Translations under genes and position numbers: made by a program
NCBI GenBank assembly: GCA_018895675.1
Contig: JAHIOG010000326.1
Span: 1 to 8,533 of the forward strand
DNA length: 8,533 nt
DNA from: a bacterium
GTDB taxonomy: Bacteria; Fidelibacterota; UBA2242
Reading direction: 5' to 3'
Notes under the pieces: model-generated
Told to the model about the DNA's origin: nothing
The model's input: only the letters and a program-made list of their open reading frames with translations
Database searches by the model: none
In this document: one piece after another, positions 6,058 to 8,533 of the stretch
How the letters are laid out: every line of letters begins with the position of its first letter
How positions within the stretch are numbered: position 1 is the stretch's first letter

Positions 6058-6948
6058 TTACACCGCCCAGCCGCCGATTACAAAAGCTGACTGCGGTACT
6101 ATAGAAATGTCTATTTCTCTGGCATAAATGTCATAGAGTTCACCGTCAAAATGGATAGGCAACGGAACATCGCTGGTAACTCTGATCTTTTTACCTTTCC
6201 GCATTGTCACTTCCTTAACAACGTCTATTGTACCATTTATTAATCGCACAAAATTGACTAATATTTTCCAGATTGGAATATCGCTTATATGGCAAATGTC
6301 AAAAATACTGTCATGAATGGAGGCGTCCGGTGTGAGTTTGAACCCACCTCCGACAGTCGGGCCGTTTCCGATTGCTATCAGATATATAGAACTTTGCCCA
6401 ATTTTCATTCCATCGATCTCCAGATTGATCGGTATAGCTTTCCATAGAGTTAAACTGCTCAGAACTGCGTACAGATACGATATTGTTCCTTTTAAAAATT
6501 TCATTTTTTTATTTCGGTAATTCACGAATCCATCGAAACCTATGCCGACCCCATTTAAAAATATTCTATTACCAATTGTTCCCAGATCCATTAAACGATA
6601 ATTGTAATGGATAATTGTATCAATAGCCTTCTGTAAATCACGTGTTACTGAAACACTTTTTGCGAAATCATTACCGGTTCCATCGGGAATAATTCCAAAA
6701 GGTGTTGTTGTGCCGGCAAGTCCATTCATAACCTCATTTGCCGTTCCATCGCCGCCATAGGCAATGACAGCGTCGTATTCTCGATGAATCTTATCGGATA
6801 TCCTGCTCGCATGCAGCGGCTCAGTCGTATAATAATAATCAAACGTATGTCCGGTTTGATCGGTAATTTCTTTCAATAGCGGTAGTCGCTTGGAAGTTCG
6901 TCCTCTGCCGGCTACCGGGTTAACTATAATAGCATATTTACGTTTCAA
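6058..6948 (-). CDS. Diacylglycerol kinase / YegS-family lipid kinase
   Basis: A 296-residue DAGK-catalytic-domain protein that should phosphorylate a lipid hydroxyl using ATP, at the inner face of the membrane. Visible motifs in order: IIVNPVAGRGR (7-17), the nucleotide loop GGDGTANEV (65-73), P88-DGTGNDFA (to 96), NGVGIGFD (132-139), GGGFKLTPDA (200-209) and FDGE (267-270). This full set is typical of the DgkB/YegS/BmrU group. Whether the substrate is diacylglycerol or another lipid is not visible. The start codon is TTG: the frame begins KRKYAIIVNP, there is no nearby in-frame ATG, and GGAG lies nine bases upstream inside the end of ridA. The gap to ridA is six bases, so the two are probably co-translated. 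Its presence in the same run as UbiA and geranylgeranyl reductase is worth noting for lipid metabolism. Confidence 0.92.
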   Translation of the reverse strand: MKRKYAIIVNPVAGRGRTSKRLPLLKEITDQTGHTFDYYYTTEPLHASRISDKIHREYDAVIAYGGDGTANEVMNGLAGTTTPFGIIPDGTGNDFAKSVSVTRDLQKAIDTIIHYNYRLMDLGTIGNRIFLNGVGIGFDGFVNYRNKKMKFLKGTISYLYAVLSSLTLWKAIPINLEIDGMKIGQSSIYLIAIGNGPTVGGGFKLTPDASIHDSIFDICHISDIPIWKILVNFVRLINGTIDVVKEVTMRKGKKIRVTSDVPLPIHFDGELYDIYAREIDISIVPQSAFVIGGWAV

Positions 6949-6954
6949 TTGATT

Positions 6955-7338
6955 TTACTCCAAGGTTGCAACGGCTTCAATTTCTACAAGTACGTCCAGA
7001 GGAAGTCTGCTGACTTGAACGGCTGACCGGGCAGGTTGCTTTTCCGAAAAAAATTCCATAAAGACTTCATTTAGTTTGAAAAAATCGGAAAGATCAACCA
7101 TAAATACGGTTAGTTTTACAACATTCTTAAGGTTGGCGCCGGCAGCTTCAAGTACGGCAGCTAAATTTAACAGATCCTGCCGCACCTGAGATTTAATATC
7201 CGTCGCGATTATTTTTCCGGTTTCCGGATTAATCGGAATTTGTCCCGACGTAAAAACAAAACCATTGGATACAATCGCCTGACTGTAGGGACCGATGGCT
7301 TTTGGCGCTTTATCTGTGGTAATAACTTCGCGACTCAT
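6955..7338 (-). CDS. ridA: RidA family enamine/imine deaminase
   Basis: A 127-residue Rid (YjgF/YER057c/UK114) protein, normally a cytoplasmic trimer. It hydrolyses reactive enamines such as 2-aminoacrylate, released by PLP enzymes, to harmless keto acids. Diagnostic features: GPYSQA (16-21), F29-TSGQIP, and the C-terminal block ARSAVQVSRLPLDVLVEIEAVA (in parts at 103-124). R104 corresponds to the catalytic arginine that binds the substrate carboxylate (R105 in E. coli RidA), and E119 to the active-site glutamate. These residues mark the true RidA subfamily rather than Rid1-7 relatives lacking the arginine. GGAG six bases before the ATG fixes the start. It follows gcvPB by 19 bases and precedes the lipid kinase by six. 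Being next to a PLP enzyme of glycine metabolism fits its protective role. Confidence 0.95.
   Translation of the reverse strand: MSREVITTDKAPKAIGPYSQAIVSNGFVFTSGQIPINPETGKIIATDIKSQVRQDLLNLAAVLEAAGANLKNVVKLTVFMVDLSDFFKLNEVFMEFFSEKQPARSAVQVSRLPLDVLVEIEAVATLE
6958..6961 (-). promoter_or_regulatory. Ribosome binding site supporting the TTG start of the lipid kinase
   Basis: GGAG on the minus strand, spanning the last codons and stop region of ridA (TTG GAG TAA), nine bases before the TTG at 6948-6946. Together with the lack of another start codon it supports the TTG. Confidence 0.65.
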
Positions 7339-7357
7339 ATTATGCTCCGTTTATTTA

Positions 7358-8533
7358 CTATTTACCCCAGCATACATTCAGATCTTTATTTGCTTTTAAT
7401 TCCTCCAATCGACGGACTGGAGTTGTAAATGGCGCCTGATGAAGCCTTTCCGGATTTTCGTGGGCTTCCTTATCTATCTTTTCCATCACTTCGATAAACT
7501 CATCAAGAGCCTGTTTGCTTTCGGTTTCAGTTGGTTCGATCATTATGGCTTCTTTGACAATAAGCGGGAAATAAACAGTCGGTGCGTGTAATCCAAAATC
7601 CAACAGGCGTTTTGCGATATCCAGTGTTTTTATGCCCAACTGCCGATGATTATCACCGGATGCGACAAACTCATGCATACAGACACGATTAAACGGAACT
7701 GCAAATTTATCTGCTAACTTGACACGCAAATAATTTGCATTTAGAATAGCATTTCTGGACACCATCTGTAATCCTTCCAATCCCAGCATTGTTATATATA
7801 CATATGCCCTGACCATTACACCGTAATTTCCATATAAACCAAGTACTTTTCCTACCGATTCCGGATAATCAGAAGAAAGTTTAAAATTCGATCCGTCTTT
7901 TACAATTCTTGGTATCGGTAAATATTTTGATAGTTTCTCAACGACAGCGATAGGACCGCTACCCGGTCCTCCGCCACCATGTGGAGTCGAAAATGTTTTA
8001 TGAAGATTGATATGGGTAATATCAAATCCCATATCTCCCGGGCAGGTAATCCCTAGTAAAGCATTCAGATTAGCGCCGTCCATGTAAACAATGCCATCAT
8101 ATTTGTGAACAATATCCACAATTTGTTCGACTTCTTCTTCAAAAAGACCCAATGTATTGGGGTTGGTAATCATCAGACCCGCTACTTCATCTGTCATCTT
8201 TTCTTTCAGGTCGTTGATATCAATACAGCCCCGTTCATTGGATTTTAATGCGATCGTTTTGAAGTTTGCCGAATATGCGCTGGATGGATTAGTACCGTGA
8301 GCGGAATCAGGAATCAGAATATATTTTCGCTGTTCGCCTTTACTCTCATGATATTTCTTCATTACCATGACGCCGGTTAATTCGCCATGCGAACCGGCGG
8401 CAGGTTGCAATGTGACGGAATGCATACCGTTGATCGCGCACAACATTTTTTCCAAATCATACATTAACTCAAGAGCGCCCTGGATTGTTTTTTCCGGCTG
8501 TAGCGGGTGGATATTGGCAAAACCCGGTAATCC
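7358..8533 (-). CDS. gcvPB: Glycine dehydrogenase (decarboxylating) subunit 2, P-protein beta subunit (5' end cut by window edge)
   Basis: PLP-dependent subunit of the glycine cleavage system, which decarboxylates glycine and passes the aminomethyl group to the H-protein. The visible 391 residues run open to the window edge, where the sequence reads LPGFANIHPLQPE and then ALELMYDLEKML, all typical GcvPB. The ATG at 8464 is therefore an internal Met, not the start. Full-length GcvPB is about 480-490 residues, so roughly 90-100 are missing. The PLP lysine lies in NLHKTFSTPHGGGGPGSGP (its codon at 7997-7999). Other conserved blocks are LQPAAGSHGELTG and AHGTNPSSA. The C-terminal end, EELKANKDLNVCWGK, is intact. 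The two-subunit form implies that gcvPA, and perhaps gcvH and gcvT, lie upstream outside the window. It is the first visible gene of the run, 19 bases before ridA. Confidence 0.97.
   Translation of the reverse strand, partial: GLPGFANIHPLQPEKTIQGALELMYDLEKMLCAINGMHSVTLQPAAGSHGELTGVMVMKKYHESKGEQRKYILIPDSAHGTNPSSAYSANFKTIALKSNERGCIDINDLKEKMTDEVAGLMITNPNTLGLFEEEVEQIVDIVHKYDGIVYMDGANLNALLGITCPGDMGFDITHINLHKTFSTPHGGGGPGSGPIAVVEKLSKYLPIPRIVKDGSNFKLSSDYPESVGKVLGLYGNYGVMVRAYVYITMLGLEGLQMVSRNAILNANYLRVKLADKFAVPFNRVCMHEFVASGDNHRQLGIKTLDIAKRLLDFGLHAPTVYFPLIVKEAIMIEPTETESKQALDEFIEVMEKIDKEAHENPERLHQAPFTTPVRRLEELKANKDLNVCWGK

Noticed and set aside
7358..8464. Start of gcvPB at the ATG at 8464
   Set aside because: Conserved GcvPB sequence (LPGFANIHPLQPE) continues in frame to the window edge, so the Met is internal.

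Overview
The window is a tightly packed bacterial chromosome segment of about 40% GC by eye. All eleven genes lie on the minus strand, so transcription runs from base 8533 towards base 1. Two genes are cut by the window edges. There are no RNA genes, mobile elements, CRISPR arrays or long non-coding stretches; the largest gap is about 80 bases.

In transcription order: gcvPB (5' end cut off), ridA, a diacylglycerol-kinase-family lipid kinase, a DUF5683-like membrane protein, a sodium:neurotransmitter-type symporter, a small DUF2279/YfiM-like exported protein, a PHP-domain metal-dependent hydrolase, purF, a UbiA-family prenyltransferase, a 59-residue 2x[4Fe-4S] ferredoxin, and the start of a geranylgeranyl-reductase-family flavoprotein (3' end cut off). 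Most junctions are very tight: three ATGA overlaps, one 11-base overlap, and gaps of 1, 4, 6, about 12 and 19 bases. Several ribosome binding sites lie inside the preceding gene. The only looser junction is the roughly 80-base gap between the lipid kinase and the DUF5683 gene, so the run is one long operon or two abutting ones.

Two themes stand out. The first is glycine, one-carbon and purine metabolism: GcvPB feeds one-carbon units, RidA clears reactive enamines made by PLP enzymes, and PurF commits PRPP to purines. The second is isoprenoid or lipid chemistry: UbiA, ferredoxin and geranylgeranyl reductase are translationally interlocked, which suggests that a UbiA product is prenylated and its polyprenyl chain then saturated with electrons from the ferredoxin. 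In archaea these three activities serve ether-lipid synthesis; in bacteria they can also serve quinones or other prenyl lipids. The window cannot decide between these.

The organism is a bacterium (PurF of the Fe-S class, two-subunit GcvP, DUF5683). It probably has an anaerobic or low-oxygen lifestyle, given the Fe-S PurF and the ferredoxin-driven reduction. Gene content, AT-rich codon use and DUF5683 fit a lineage in or near the FCB superphylum (for example Marinimicrobia, Cloacimonadota or KSB1-like groups). This placement is inference, not demonstrated.
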